In this document: positions 46,390-58,255 of the stretch, one piece after another | How the letters are laid out: each line of letters starts with the position of its first letter | Numbering within the stretch: position 1 is the first letter of the stretch | Notes under the pieces: model-generated | Told to the model about the DNA's origin: nothing | Databases searched by the model: none | The model's input: only the letters and a program-made list of their open reading frames with translations | Assembly (NCBI RefSeq): GCF_022682495.2 | Contig: NC_071390.1 | Location: 154,914,583-154,978,582 of the forward strand | Origin: Desmodus rotundus | Lineage: Eukaryota; Chordata; Mammalia; Chiroptera; Phyllostomidae | DNA length: 64,000 nt | Direction of reading: 5' to 3' | Made by a program: the position numbers and the translations under genes

Positions 46390-46966
46390 AGGCACATCAA
46401 TAATTCTTGGGGGTCATTTATTTATTGCAGTATTATTTATAATAGCCAAGATACAGAAGCAAACCAAGTGCTCATCAATACACAAGTGGCTAAAAAGGCT
46501 GTGGTACATGTATGCAGTGGAATATTACTTAGCCACAAAAAAGAATGAAATCAGCATTTGCAACAACATGAATGAATCTACTGGTTTTTGATGCTCAGTA
46601 ATATAAGTCAGTCAGAGGAAGTCAAATACCACATGATATCACTTATATTTGGAATTTAAAGAATAAAATAAACGAAAATACAAAATTGAAACAGACTAAT
46701 AGACACAGAGGGTGGACTGGAGGTTGCCAGAGGGGAGAGTGTGCAAGAACTGGGTGGAAGAGATGAACAAATTAAGTCAAATTGGCAGTTACAAAATAGC
46801 CATGGAGATGTAAAGTAAAGCACAGGGAATATAGTCTTATATTATGATAAGTATGCATGGTGCCAGTTGGGTACTGAAAATATCAAGAATACTATATAAA
46901 GTATATGATTGTCTAACCACTAGGATGCACACCTAAAACCAATAGAAAATAAATTGTAAAAAAACC
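46390..46966 (+). mobile_element. L1 3' end, sense (laurasiatherian type)
   Basis: 'tattgcagtattatttataa', 'gccaagatacagaagcaaac', 'gtggaatattacttagccac', 'aaataccacatgatatcact', 'ggtggactggaggttgccag', 'atgattgtctaaccactagg', 'gcacacctaaaaccaatag' and a final A-run. It is 5'-truncated within the end of ORF2. The frames at 46300-46591 are ORF2 remnants. Confidence 0.88.
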
Positions 46967-47599
46967 CCAATAATTCCTAGAGGTTAATACTTCTCATCCA
47001 AACACGAATAGTGGACAGGCCAGTTACAGGAAAGATGAGAGGTCAGGCAAATGAGAAAAGGCACAATCCTTCTAAGTGAGACAGCGTTTTTCAGTTCCAC
47101 CCAATTTTTGCCATGTAATATACTGGATGTGGCATTGTCATGTGTTCGTATTTTTCTAAATTAATAAGATGCATATTTATGTATAATACTTTCTCATATT
47201 TTCAATAATGTCAACTCATATAGAAATGTCAAGGGTGAATCTTTGGCTGGTAATAGCCAAGAGACAGCTAATTTATTAACTCTGAGCTATCCAGCTAATC
47301 AACCTCTTCAAAAATGAGCAAACTGATACTAAGAGAAGTCCCCACATGACCAATTTCAATATGAATATCTAAAAAAGGTATGTATAGCAAAATGTTTAAC
47401 TTAACAACTGAGACAGAGGTAAGTTTCTTTAGCCTAATATTGAAATACAAACAGGATATTCTCATAGTCTTCCTCTACAAAACACAACCTTTCATCATCA
47501 AACCCACCTTTGTTACCCTTCTTTATCCTTCTTTATCCATTTTATTATATATTCTGGTCCACTAAACTTTTTTTCATACTATTCCCTTTTTGTTTTCAC
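46967..47599. other. Unrecognised DNA
   Basis: AT-rich with no recognised repeat or gene. Confidence 0.4.
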
Positions 47600-47790
47600 C
47601 TGGAATCTGCTACTTACACCTCTGCATTTTAAAATACTAGTCGGTTTTTCAAGATCACACACAATGTCATTTTTCTGAGGGCAAAGACCGTGAATCACTT
47701 ATTCATCACTTTACCCCTTGCATCTTTCACAGGCCTCAGGCAATAGATACTTATGGGATGAATGAGTGTATGACCAACTGAATGAAAAAA
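47600..47790 (+). repeat. L2 LINE 3' end, sense
   Basis: 'gagggcaaagaccgtgaatc', 'cactttaccccttgcatctt', 'aggcaatagatacttatggg' and 'atgaatgagtg' follow the L2 3' terminus. Confidence 0.6.
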
Positions 47791-48889
47791 GAATAAGCCC
47801 AGTCAGAACCGGTGGTCCCATCTCTTTAAACCACAGAATTCCGTATGTTTGTAATGGCTCTTGTCTTAAATGTCGTGGTTGTGTTCTCTTTTAGTAAACC
47901 CAAGAAGGGATGTCTTGTTCAAACTGTTTTGTTAGCTTTAAAGAAAATGAGTCTCTTTAAAATGCCGGAAAATTAGGGCCAGTTGACTTAGCAGTTCGGG
48001 CCCCAGGAATGAATTGTGGGGCGTCAGGAAAAGTCTCATTCAAAAATATGTGTTTTTTATTTAGCCTCACTACAAAATTTCAAGAATTTTGCAATTGGTT
48101 GCTATGTTTTACTTTGTCCTCTCACTCTCACATTTAAGCCAGTGAGTTCCCACATAGCAATCCCTCCCAAAAGTAAAATGAATCGAACTTGATGAAGAAA
48201 TTTAATTCCACATTTCCCATTATTTTTCAGCGGCATCATTCGTTGTCATCTCAGTGCTCATGTGAGATGTCCAAAAAATTAAGGAAAGACGAATACACTT
48301 TGTAAAATTTAAAAAGTCTGTTTTTCAGTTGAAATCAAATCAAATTTGACACACGTTGTCTCAACAAGTGTCAAACACCCTATGAGGTGGTGAGAACACA
48401 AAAGCAAGGAAACGCATACAAACAAAAGGAGGAGCAGCTTAGTGACATGCTCAGTAACAGGCCATGTTCCAGGTACAGGGGGAGGGATGACAAACAAGTA
48501 ATTGTATCCAATGTGAAGCATGAAGTGCTGACTTCCTCAGGGACTTAGTTTTAATGTATCCACTACAATAAAAATAAAATGAATAAAATAAAAACAAAAC
48601 CCTCCTGAATTACTTAGCATTTTCTCCAGACCTAGGAGACAGATAGAAATATGTGTAATGAACTTATAAGAGTCATCTTCTTTGATGTTTTCACTGTTGA
48701 AATTCCCATATTTGTTCATTTTCATTGGGGAAATGTCAATTTTAATCACTGGATCTTAATTTTTAATTTTATATTTAGATACGAAGTAAGAGTGTGCAGA
48801 AGGCATTGGTCACCAGTCCCATCCCATATGCTTTCTTGCTTTCTACCCTGCGATCATGTGTACCCAACATGTGAGGATACTGAACTCCA
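47791..48889. other. Unrecognised DNA
   Basis: No repeat family or exon. The 117-codon plus frame at 48651-49004 runs into the LTR that follows and has no motif. Confidence 0.4.
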
Positions 48890-49870
48890 CGTTGGAGGGT
48901 TATTGTATTGTGTATCTACGGCTATGCAACAAATCATCCCATATTTGGCCATATTTGGCATCAGAAAACAAACACATATTATTTCCCAAGTTTTGGGGGA
49001 TTAGGAATCTCAGTGGCTTCACATTTGGGGTCTTGCACCAGATGCAATAATCTCAAGATTTCACTGGGGTCGAAAAGCCTGCTTCCGAGTTCACGTGTGT
49101 GGCTGTCGGCAGGTTTCAGTTCCTCACTGGCTGCTGGATGGATGCTTCAGTTTTTCACCATTTGGACTTTTCCACTGGACTGTTCAGAACAAGGTAGTTT
49201 CCTTCCTCCACAATAAAGGTCCCAGAAGAAAGACAAAGAGTGTGGGCACCTGAGGTGAGTTCAAGGATTTTGAGGCTGATCAAGGAAACAAACAAGATTG
49301 CAAACTGGCAATATTTCACAGGCTTCATAAGGTGGCCCTTGACCAGGGTGGCATGAAAGAGAAATTGCCTCACAGTAGAAGACCTTCCAGAGGCAGCATG
49401 AGGGAGAAGGGCTCTTCCCCAAAACGATGAAGAGAGCAAGGGATCGCTGGAGGAGCAGACAGGGGGCTTGCATGTCTGCATGATATCATTCAGCCAAGGT
49501 GTGAATCTCTGGATCCTGAGCTCTGAAATGCAGCAGCTGTTTGGGGTCTTTTATGGCTCCAGGGTTTGGCTTATCTATGGCTACCAGGTGTTGAGCTTGG
49601 TTTCATGGGGGTATGCCAAGTAAGCAGGCTCAGAATACCTAAACGTATGCTTATTTGGGCAATATTTAAAGCAATTGGATGTGTAAAAATCTGAGTTTGG
49701 CACCTGTGGGTTTGGAGCTAGTGTGCCCACCCTGCTGTAAAGAAGTAAATAACATGGGGGCTTGTATGCAGAAATGTCTTTGGCCCATTTATATAGCAGC
49801 ATCCAAGATAGAAGTCGCAACTTTTATAACCTAATCTTAGAATATATGTGTCACTGCTTCTGCAATATGA
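48890..49870 (+). mobile_element. MaLR-like LTR-type repeat, interrupted
   Basis: The left part (48890 to about 49210) has 'ggctatgcaacaaatcatcc', 'aagcctgcttccgagttcac', 'ggcaggtttcagttcctcac' and 'tggctgctggatggatgc'. The right part (about 49796-49870) has 'atccaagatagaagtcgcaa' and 'tataacctaatcttag'. Together they follow one known type of mammalian LTR-like repeat with a 585-bp gap. The sequence between them is listed separately. Confidence 0.55.
49211..49795. mobile_element. Unclassified insertion within the LTR-type repeat
   Basis: About 585 bp that split an otherwise continuous repeat. On the minus strand there is a TATA-like 'gagccataaaagacc' (about 49556), and on the plus strand 'cacaataaaggtccc' lies at the left edge. 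That could suggest another LTR in either orientation. I cannot find paired TG/CA ends, a poly(A) tail or a target-site duplication. The minus-strand frame of 108 codons at 49155-49481 crosses its edge and is not a gene. Confidence 0.4.
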
Positions 49871-52019
49871 AAATGGTACAGCCAAATCCTTGTCTACAAT
49901 GCAAGAGGGGACTTCATGAAAATGAGAAATGCTGGGGATAATTGAAAACCATCTTGGAGGTTCTCTACTACATCCGTAAGGAATCGCAGACTAAGAAGTA
50001 TGAGCCACTGTTCAGTACCAACTTCCTTTCCTGCTTCTGCTGCCAGAGCCTTGCCAAGAGTCAGTCCAAGACTGAATATTCCCTTTCTGATCTTTGGTTC
50101 TCTATCTCTTAATCTAGGTCTCTTCTCTTTGCCTTAGCTAATTTTCTGGGATCAAGCCTTTGCTTCTTTGAACCTAAAGAACCCCCTGGCTCTTGTTTCT
50201 TAGCTGATCTTCTGAACTTCACCTGGATAAGCCCTGACTCATTGAACATACCATCTGTCAGGCAGAGCTCACCTTCTTTTCCCATCTTCCATAAATATCC
50301 ACTGACTGAGTGTCACAAAGCTACATGAGCCAATCTGCCTGAGCACAAGGCTACAATAAATAACCTCCACAAACTTCACATGAGGACAATTAATTATTGT
50401 CATATTATCATGTACAATAATAACGTAAGCAATAATCTTTTCTCAGGGATCGTTCTTTCATAGCGTCTATCTCCCCCCACTCAAAAAAATATCTCTGCAA
50501 TAAATGAGCAAGTGTCAATGAGAGAAAGCATGTGACCTTCAACTCTCAGTAACCACTTATTCTGGACAAGTTAGATATAATAGCGACTATTATAGGCAAG
50601 AGCGAGTGAGAGATCCAGGGGGAACCGCCTCCCCTGAGGATGTCAGGAGGCAGGACACGCCCTTAAAGCCACGCCCACCTTGCCCAGAGGTGGCAGCACA
50701 GCTATTAACACAGCTCTTAAACTAGCTACCAAGTTGTCATTGTAAGGTAAAGTGTCTTAACCCTGCCATCTGCTCTCCCCTATCTCCCAACCAAGGTTTG
50801 TGGGGGTTTTCTTCTATTTTCCTGGGGGCAACCATAGCTCTGTATCCCATCACATTATGATATGGTTTACCTAGAGCATCAGAGAATCTAAAACAATGAT
50901 TGTATTCAAACATGAGTGTAAAAATTAGTTTTGATACTTACATCTTACTAGGTTAAAAGATACCTCTTCTATTTCCCTTCTGTTTTTCTGTGAACTTTCA
51001 CTTTTTTTAAATAGCAAACTACTTTCTCATGCTTTCCAAATGAGGCAGTTAGTTGTGAAAGTAAATTTAAGGAGGTGTGTGTTATGATACTAATTTTATA
51101 TTCATAATCCATATTTTCTAAAATAATTCGCCCTCCTGACTTTTTTGCATGTCACAAATATATTGATATATTGTGTCTTGTTTTTTATATTGATAGAGGA
51201 AATATCTTTTAGTTGTAGTGCATAGTTTTCTCATCTGATGTCCAGATATATTATAATTTTAATGTTATTAAACATAGTGAATGAGTTGTATGAGTATGTC
51301 ATTGAGAATATGTTCTTGCACCTTAGAATATTTGGAACAATGAGAAGCAGACAAATCCTTCTAATGATGAAAGGTGTGTGCGTGTGTTTCTGTCTGTGTG
51401 CCGGTGAAGATACTGGAGCACCGAGGGAATATCCCTGCCAGTTGGCATATCGTGGATGCTCTGTATTCATTGACGCCACAGTAGTAAGAAAATGAGGTGT
51501 CCTGAGATAGCGATGGTGCTGGGAAGCTAAGCTGTCAAACGCTTGCTCCCAGGGGAATCACCCACATTGCATCTGCCAGTAGCTCTATCCATCTTCAAGG
51601 AGATCACTTGGACTGGGGAACTATCTCTTTTGGGGATTGTGGGAGGGTAATTGGGTAATTGTTACTCCTTCCTTCTTTGCTTATGTTATATTTTTTAAGC
51701 ACTTACTATAAAAACTTTCAATTTTATCATCCTACATGGTTATGTTTGAGAAGATTGGGATAAATCATTACAACTTGTCCTCAATTCTTCTTACTCTGTG
51801 AGCAGACACGCAGAACAATCCCTGTCTAGACAGAGCTGATGCTTTTTATGATCACTCAAGGGTGAGCTTTGAGTCATGTCTTTCTGGAGGTGAAAGAGAT
51901 AAACAAAGGTTTTGATTGAGATTCAAGATGCCTCTTTCTTGGTTACCTGCGTGTCACACTTAATAAGGTTATTTATGGCTCAAACCTATTTCTAAGTAAG
52001 AGAAATGCATTTTAAATCA
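49871..52019. other. Mostly unrecognised DNA with one GC-rich patch
   Basis: Over 2 kb with no assigned repeat. At 50600-50700 a GC-rich patch holds several CACCC/GC-box-like motifs ('gacacgccctta', 'ccacgcccacc'). Confidence 0.4.
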
Positions 52020-52830
52020 CTAAATGCGTATTATTATGTATCAGACCCTGGGATAAAATGGAGAGCAAACAAACAAACAAACCAAAAGCTATGACCTATC
52101 AGGTAGCGTAAAGCTCAGCTGGACAAAAAAATCAACAAAATCAACATGCAATAGTGTAACTGTGATAAATCCTATAACAAGTGCAGAGCACTTGCAAGCA
52201 TGTAGCAGGTTCTGATCTTATCTGGAGGGTTAGGACATGTGTTTCTTAAAAATTGACTTTTGAGCTAAGGATTTAAACAGCTTACCTAGAAAAAGAGAGG
52301 AGGGATGATGAGGAAGGGATATGCAAAAGAGGGCTAAAAATAGAGGGTTACGTCACAATCATAGAATAAAAGGGAAAAAAGGCAAGTGTACAAGAAATAC
52401 AGAGGCGGGTAGCATAAGGTGAGAAGGAAGACGTGGGTACGGCCCAGATAGTGAAGATCCCTATGAATATGGTGACCATAAAACTTGCCGTCCAAATCAT
52501 CCTCCTCTGAGAGTGAAAGGCAGGGCTAGTAACTTTCCCAGGACTTCAGGGATAAATCTGGGCTCTCCGAAGTGAGTAAGAAGTTTTGATGTTTCTATGT
52601 ATAGGCCATGTTAAAGATTTTGGTCTTCATCATAAGAGCAGTGGGAATGAATTAAAAAGTAATAAGCAAAGGAGAGACATGATTGTATTGGTTCTTTAGA
52701 AAAATTTCTCCTGGTGAAATAAAAATGGAGGTTGAGAGGCCTGTTAAAGGGCTGTAGAACTTTTCTCAGTAAGAGATGCTAGTAACTTGGACAAAGATTT
52801 TTGCAATAGAAATAAAAATGGTTCAATCCT
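52020..52830 (-). repeat. L2 LINE, antisense
   Basis: 'tatgtatcagaccctgggat', 'tgacttttgagctaaggat', 'ggtgaccata', 'gattttggtcttcatcataa', 'gagcagtgggaatgaatt', 'ggagagacatgattgtatt' and 'acttggacaaagatttttgc' keep the order of the L2 complement over about 800 bp. It is one of the longest old repeats in the window. Confidence 0.62.
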
Positions 52831-53394
52831 ACATCAGACAAAAGAAATGAAAGTATTGGGGTTTAAGATAAATTATAGGCTTCCAATCTGCTCAAACTAC
52901 ACAAAATGTGATAGATCAGATCTGGCATAGATCATGCTATGGGGATTTTTTGGATATTGTTCATACCTCGTAATCACAGACCAACAGGAGCACACTTGTA
53001 GTTGAATAAAGTTGGGTTAATACACTCTTTGCAATGAGAGAGAACACGCCCCATGGAGAACTGTGCGCCATCTCTTACTGAGCATTCGGGAAAGGACTGG
53101 CAAAATGTGGGCCTGTGTTAGGTGATTTGAGGAAGGTGAAAGGAAGCAGAGATTGTCTCTGCACTGGATTCTATTTGTTAGATATGAACAATTCTATGAA
53201 AGGAAGACGTATAGGAAGCCTGAGAAACTTTGTCAAGGTCACGAAGTAACGAGACAGATTTTGATAAAGACAGTCTGACTTGAGTTTATACTCTTAATTC
53301 CAACTTCATCGTATGACATATATGACATTAGTCACAAAAACATAAACTTTAAGATAAAAAAACAACTGAGTTCTCTCTCTTACACTCACCAGTT
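52831..53394. other. Unrecognised DNA
   Basis: 'gttgaataaagttggg' and nearby sequence at 52990-53100 vaguely resembles an LTR, but not enough to call. Confidence 0.35.
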
Positions 53395-53560
53395 ACATCA
53401 ATTTGAAGATGTCACTTAACCTACGTGAATTTAATTTATGGTATCTCTTTTACAACGTGGGGCAACATAACTTAAAATACTGTGAGTATTAAAATGGCGA
53501 CTCTATGTAAAAGTGCTTAAGACCCAATAAACACACTGTATGTAGTAATTAAATTTAGAT
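53395..53560 (+). repeat. MIR SINE, sense
   Basis: 'gatgtcacttaacctacgtg', 'ttatggtatctcttttac', 'gtgagtattaaaatggcg' and 'agtgcttaagacccaataaa' follow MIR core to 3' end. Confidence 0.5.
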
Positions 53561-53650
53561 TAAAAGTTCTTGGCATGGTATGATGCAAGATTTGTCCTAC
53601 AGTTAAATTACCTCAAATGAAAATGGAAAACCCAAGGCTGGAGGAAAACA

Positions 53651-53780
53651 CAGGCTGGGGCAAAGGTGGGTTTCCAGCTGTTCGTACAGCAAATAATACG
53701 ATAATTAGTAAATAATAATACAGGAATACACTCTCTGTTTTGTGTACTTACAACTATAAATGTACTTTTGCCTTCCCCTG
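53651..53780. mobile_element. Hairpin MITE, mariner-like (copy C)
   Basis: 130 bp: left 'caggctggggcaaaggtggg', right '...gtacttttgccttcccctg', inverted partners. TA follows on the right (53781-53782); on the left the expected TA has become CA. The AT-rich centre is like copies A and B. Confidence 0.8.
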
Positions 53781-55139
53781 TATATCTTGAAATAATTCCA
53801 TTTCAATGTCTTATAAAGGTTGCATAATCTGTTAGAGAGGAAAAGGTCAAGGACTTGAGAATGTGAAAGAAATATTGGGCCATTATAACAAAATAATCAT
53901 GGCTATAGAAAGTTAGTAGAACTAACTTTTAATCAATCTTCTAAAATGTCCCTGAATAAGGAAATGATAAATAGGTAGCTGATATGTACTTACATGACCA
54001 TAAATTCTACAAGTCTTCTCAGTTTGCTGGATAAAATTATCATTTCAAAATATTATGAACTGCTGAAATATAAAATTCATGTGGTTGCTATGACACTCTT
54101 TTGCCTTTTAAGGCAAGTAAATTTTTAAAAAGTGATTAAGTTTCCATGTTTCAGGAGATTCATAGTGGCTTGTGACTTGGCACTTACAAATAAATACCTG
54201 CCTGAGCATATAATAACATAACACATTAGGGGAGAAAATATGTGGGCAGAATAGATATTTGTTAGATCTGACTTTGGACTTGGAGTCTGCTGTCAGTTAC
54301 GGCGGTGGCCATCAGTGATGTCTTTAGGTAACTGACAGAGAAATAAGCCTATTTCAAGAGCTAAGAAAAGTGTCTTTCATAAGCTGTCAGGACTATTCAC
54401 ATAAGTGGTAGTGTCAGCTAAAACTCTCTAAGGGACTGTCTGGAACCTATCATTCCAATGTTTCACCAAACCCACTCAACACTCAGAAAATATTGAACCT
54501 TGTTGAAGCTATATTTAAATCATCAATTGTCAAAATGAAATTGAAAAAGGTAAGGCTGTTTTGCAGGAGACCATGTCTTTAATTTAACCCACACCAGTTT
54601 GAAAAGCTCAAGGCAGTGCCTTATACCCCTACCTGAAGCATGATGGAATGTGCATCAATTTTTTTAATGCAAGTCATTTTTTATGTCACTTTTTCATTAA
54701 TATGGAGAAAGCCAAGCACATCTTCACCCATCACCAGCAGCCAGAATGTTGTCAGCCATTTTTCTGAGAATATTCTTCCTTAGGAATAAAAGAAAGAAAA
54801 AAAAGTATCTAAAAGATGTATGTGATGATACCATGTTGAAATAGTTGTTTACATACAAAACACATGATCTCTAGCATTCTAGACATTACAAAAGAAATTG
54901 TGAAAAGTAGCCATTTCAGAATTTTCTGTGGGGTTTGAGGTAAATAGTGTCAGACTGCTTGGGACACATTTGTCTGTGATTAATCATGTTGTACTTATAG
55001 CATCGGATTTATATCTCTTATAATTTTATATTTTGCAACTTACCTGTTGTGTATACTGTAAGCTTTTTTTAGCACAGATAATTGTTTTACACTTTTCAAT
55101 TTTCCATTACTAATCCAGTATAGTTTTTTATTGTAGTGT
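53781..55139. other. AT-rich DNA, nothing recognised
   Basis: No repeat family or exon that I can support. Confidence 0.4.
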
Positions 55140-55340
55140 GACGTATAGGAAAGAGTAGAAGCGCAGCGAGAAGAGCCGTTCTAGTTGGAAGCCCAGTTGT
55201 GCTACTGTGTGGCCTTGGGTAGGTCGAGTTGGGTTGGGTAGGTCGCTCATTTAAACCAATCGCGCCTGAGTTTTCTCATTTACAAACGGATTCTTCCTTT
55301 GCAGAGTTCTGTGAGAATCTAACATGGGTGCTCAACAAGA
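55140..55340 (+). repeat. MIR SINE, sense
   Basis: 'gagccgttctagttggaagc', 'agttgtgctactgtgtggcc', 'ttgggtaggtcg' (followed by a short near-repeat 'gttgggttgggtaggtcg'), 'gagttttctcatttacaaac' and 'gttctgtgagaatctaac' match the MIR order. The 65-codon plus frame here is a MIR reading. Confidence 0.68.
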
Positions 55341-55463
55341 CAAAGCAAAACACAACCCACTTTCACAATTTGCTTCAGAAATGTCAATATTTATCAATAA
55401 TAAATACTGCTTTTATTGGACACTGACTTACATTATCACGCCTTCTTAAAACACTGAGATTTT

Positions 55464-55641
55464 AAACCAGAGAGGAGGGGAGAGAGGAGTAATGGGGGGA
55501 GGGCCATCAGGGAACATGTATAAAGGACCCAGGGACAAAGCCAAACAGGGTAGGCTCAAGGGTGGGAGGCAGGGATGGGTGGGGCGGGCATGTGGTGGGG
55601 TGAAAATGGAGATGACTGTACTTGAACAACAATTTAAAAAA
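55464..55641 (+). mobile_element. Bat-type L1 3' UTR, short insertion
   Basis: Only the last 180 bases of L1: a G-rich block, 'ggaacatgtataaaggaccc', 'gggacaaagccaaacag', 'gggtggggcgggc', 'gaaaatggagatgactgtac' and 'ttgaacaacaattt'. The flanks 'gagatttt' (55456-55463) and 'gagattt' (55642-55648) are the target-site duplication, so this is a genuine severely 5'-truncated insertion. Confidence 0.88.
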
Positions 55642-57213
55642 GAGATTTCTATAGACCAAAGAAGGCTCTAACTTTTTTTAATGATCTCTTTGACCTTATG
55701 ATTGAATTACAGGGCTCAGAATATATATCATTCTCACAGAACAGTTTTAAATAACACTCCAAAATTCTAACCTCATTGCATTGGCAACTGTTTCATTTTC
55801 TTTTTTATATTTTGGAGTAAACAAAGGTTCAATACCAAAGTTCAGGGATTTTGTTCTCAGTGCTGGTTATAAATGAAAATCTTTCCCAAATACAGGAAAT
55901 TCCCAGCCCAAGGATGTGAAGACTCCCTTGTGTTTTGTATGTAGGAAGAGTCCCTGTGCTTCTTACCTGTGCCTGTGAATCACGCACCATGAAATCACGT
56001 TCCATGACTTCTGAGTACAAGCAGGCAGGACCTGATACACATAGCTGGGCAAAGCCTTCCATTCAGTGGACAGTACCATTCCAGGTGCCACAGCTGTGTC
56101 TTTCTCTGATGTAGAGCAACTTTAAAGATGAACAGAAACACTCCCCGGAGTCGTCACTCAAGGCAGAGGCCTCCTTCTCAAAGTGGCAGAGGTGGCTATA
56201 TCACCAAGTTATTGAAGCTTAAGCTTTTGGGCTCTTTGCTTGGAAAAGGTTGGTTCCAAGACCATGGGAGAGCTCTCAGACACATGTTCTCGTGCGCATG
56301 TGTTCTATCAGTATGCAAAGTAAGACATTTTAACCACAAGCAGGTTCGACAGCTGTCTCTTTTCCATCTGGGGTCTCCTTGGCTGCATTTTCCGTCCTGT
56401 CGTGTGGCTGAGGAATCAGTGTCATTTCCGTGGCAGGGGTGGATTTCATTGAGAAGTCAAATTGAGAATACAACTGGCTGGGTTATGTGGGATATATTTA
56501 CTTATCTTGCTGTTACTTTTGTATAGAGCTAAGTTGGTGCTAGCTTCCAGGCGTATTCCTGCTAGCCACATGTTTTCTTGACACAAATGTATAGGGCTAG
56601 AGGTAATTTAACACAGGAATACGGCATGTGGTGTCCTACAGTGTCTAACATAAAAAACATATGTGGAGAAAAGGAACAGGTTTTAGACACAGAAGCTGGT
56701 CTGCAGAAAATTTGCCCTATCACTATATATAAAATTTTAAGCAGGAGATTTGGCTTTTATCAATGCTTTGTTAAAATGGAAATTGTTTCCAATCAGAAGT
56801 ATACCCCATAATGTAGCATAGCTATGGCTCTTTCTTTTCTTTCTGATAAAATCATGCTAAACAGAATTTACAAGGAACAACTGTGGAGCAGGGCTACACA
56901 TACTGATCACCTCTGTCTAAGCCACATTTTTATTCATTCTGGCATAGAGTCATTTTAGCATTTCTAATGCCCCTTGTCCTAATAAAGTGCAGTGGCTCCA
57001 GTGGAAACTGCGTATAATTCACAACCAAAGCAGCCATTCATTAAGGTGAAGAGAAAATTTTTAAACCAAAATAATGAATAAGGTCCTGAATTACTCGATA
57101 CATCAGGTAATGATAGTGTCAATATCATGAGAACACTTGTGGAAAATATCAAATTTGTTGCTCATTTGACAAGAAACACGAAATCAATAATGGAAACAAA
57201 CTACTAATGTGAT
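55642..57213. other. Unrecognised DNA
   Basis: About 1.6 kb. The 132-codon plus frame at 56128-56526 has no family motif, signal peptide or conserved pattern that I recognise. Confidence 0.4.
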
Positions 57214-57734
57214 TGTGGCAGGCAGAGTAATGTCACCCTCCCAACATGTCTACATCTTAATCTTCAGAACCTGTGAATGTGTTACCTTACATGGTGAAAA
57301 GAACATTGCAGATGTGATTAAATCAAAGACCTTGAGATGGAAAGATTATTCTAGAGTTTCCTGGATTATCCCTCTGGGCTCAACTTAATCACATGTTTTC
57401 ACAGAAACAGATCATTTTGCCCAACTATATTCAGAGCGAACAGTGACTAAGGAACAAGGGTCACAGGTGCAATATTGATGGCTTTGAAGATGAAGGACAG
57501 GAGCTGGCAGCCAAGCTGTGTGGCTAGTCTCTAGAAGCCAAAAAAAAAGGCGAGGAATTAGATTCCTCTCTAGGGCTTCCACAGAGAATGCAGCCTTGCT
57601 GACAGTCTTATCGTCCAGCGAGGCCTGTGTCAGACTTCTGACCCACGGGGCTGCAAGATAATAAATGTGTGTTGGTTTTAGCCACCAGGTCTGTGGTGAC
57701 TCGTTAGAGCAGCAATAAAAAAAAAACAGATACA
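57214..57734 (+). mobile_element. MLT1-type MaLR LTR, near full length
   Basis: It starts TGTGGCAGGCAG, then 'acctgtgaatgtgttacctt', 'gcagatgtgattaaatcaa', 'ccttgagatggaaagattat', 'ggctttgaagatgaaggac', 'gtctctagaagcc', 'gtcagacttctgacccacgg', 'agataataaatgtgtgttgg' and an A-rich end. This is the complete MLT1 order with its poly(A) signal at about 57659. The 112-codon minus frame at 57412-57750 is a reading of this LTR. Confidence 0.88.
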
Positions 57735-57828
57735 ATGCCACTGCAATCACGTTAATGAGTACGGTGCATCAGAGGAATATTTGATTAGTTATAGTCTAGA
57801 AAATGTGACACATCCTTAAATATTAAAG

Positions 57829-57930
57829 GTCAGATAGCTCAGTAATTTAGGGTGGCCATACGTCGCCGTTGCTCAGGCTTCCCTGGGTCGAAGCCGTAGC
57901 TGCAGCGCCATCAGTCACAGCACTTTTCTT
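57829..57930 (+). other. Pol III-box-like sequence, possible tRNA-derived relic
   Basis: 'gatagctcagtaatttaggg' resembles a tRNA A-box region, and 'gggtcgaagcc' about 50 bases later resembles a B-box (GGTTCGANNCC). A TTTT run follows at 57924-57927. The flanks do not fold into a tRNA acceptor stem, and no VES core or tail follows. It may be a relic of an unrelated SINE, or a chance match. Confidence 0.3.
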
Positions 57931-58069
57931 CTTACCAAGGTTTGGGTAATAAACTATATAACTACCCTAAAGAAACCAGATGGAGGTTTTCTAAATTTAA
58001 CAACAGTTTCTGAGTTTACATGAACACTATAAATAAGGAGTTGCTACAGTAAAAGAAAATTTTCTAAAC

Positions 58070-58255
58070 CGGGAATTAGCAAATTACATCCATGAATGAG
58101 ACCCAGCCCATCGCCTCTTTTTGTATTATTGCCCACAATCATTCTTTGTACATTTTGGATGGTTATGGAAAACACCCGTGTGATATTGTTGATTTGGGCC
58201 ACAGTGACTAAACTGCCCACTAACTGACCCCTTAAGAGAAAGTTTGCCTATCAAA
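58070..58255 (+). mobile_element. hAT-type DNA element remnant
   Basis: 'gggaattagcaaattacatc', 'cgcctctttttgtattattg', 'gttgatttgggccacagtg' and 'agagaaagtttgcctatcaa' track a known mammalian hAT non-autonomous element (the type reading 'ggttggcaaactacggccc...' to 'aaagtttgccgacccctg'). Confidence 0.5.

Noticed and set aside
45455..46966. Twin-priming inversion of one L1 insertion
   Set aside because: Both arms contain the same 3' part of L1, whereas twin priming would join non-overlapping parts.
56128..56526. 132-codon plus-strand open frame
   Set aside because: Arginine/serine-rich start but no recognisable domain, no splice context, no supporting neighbour.
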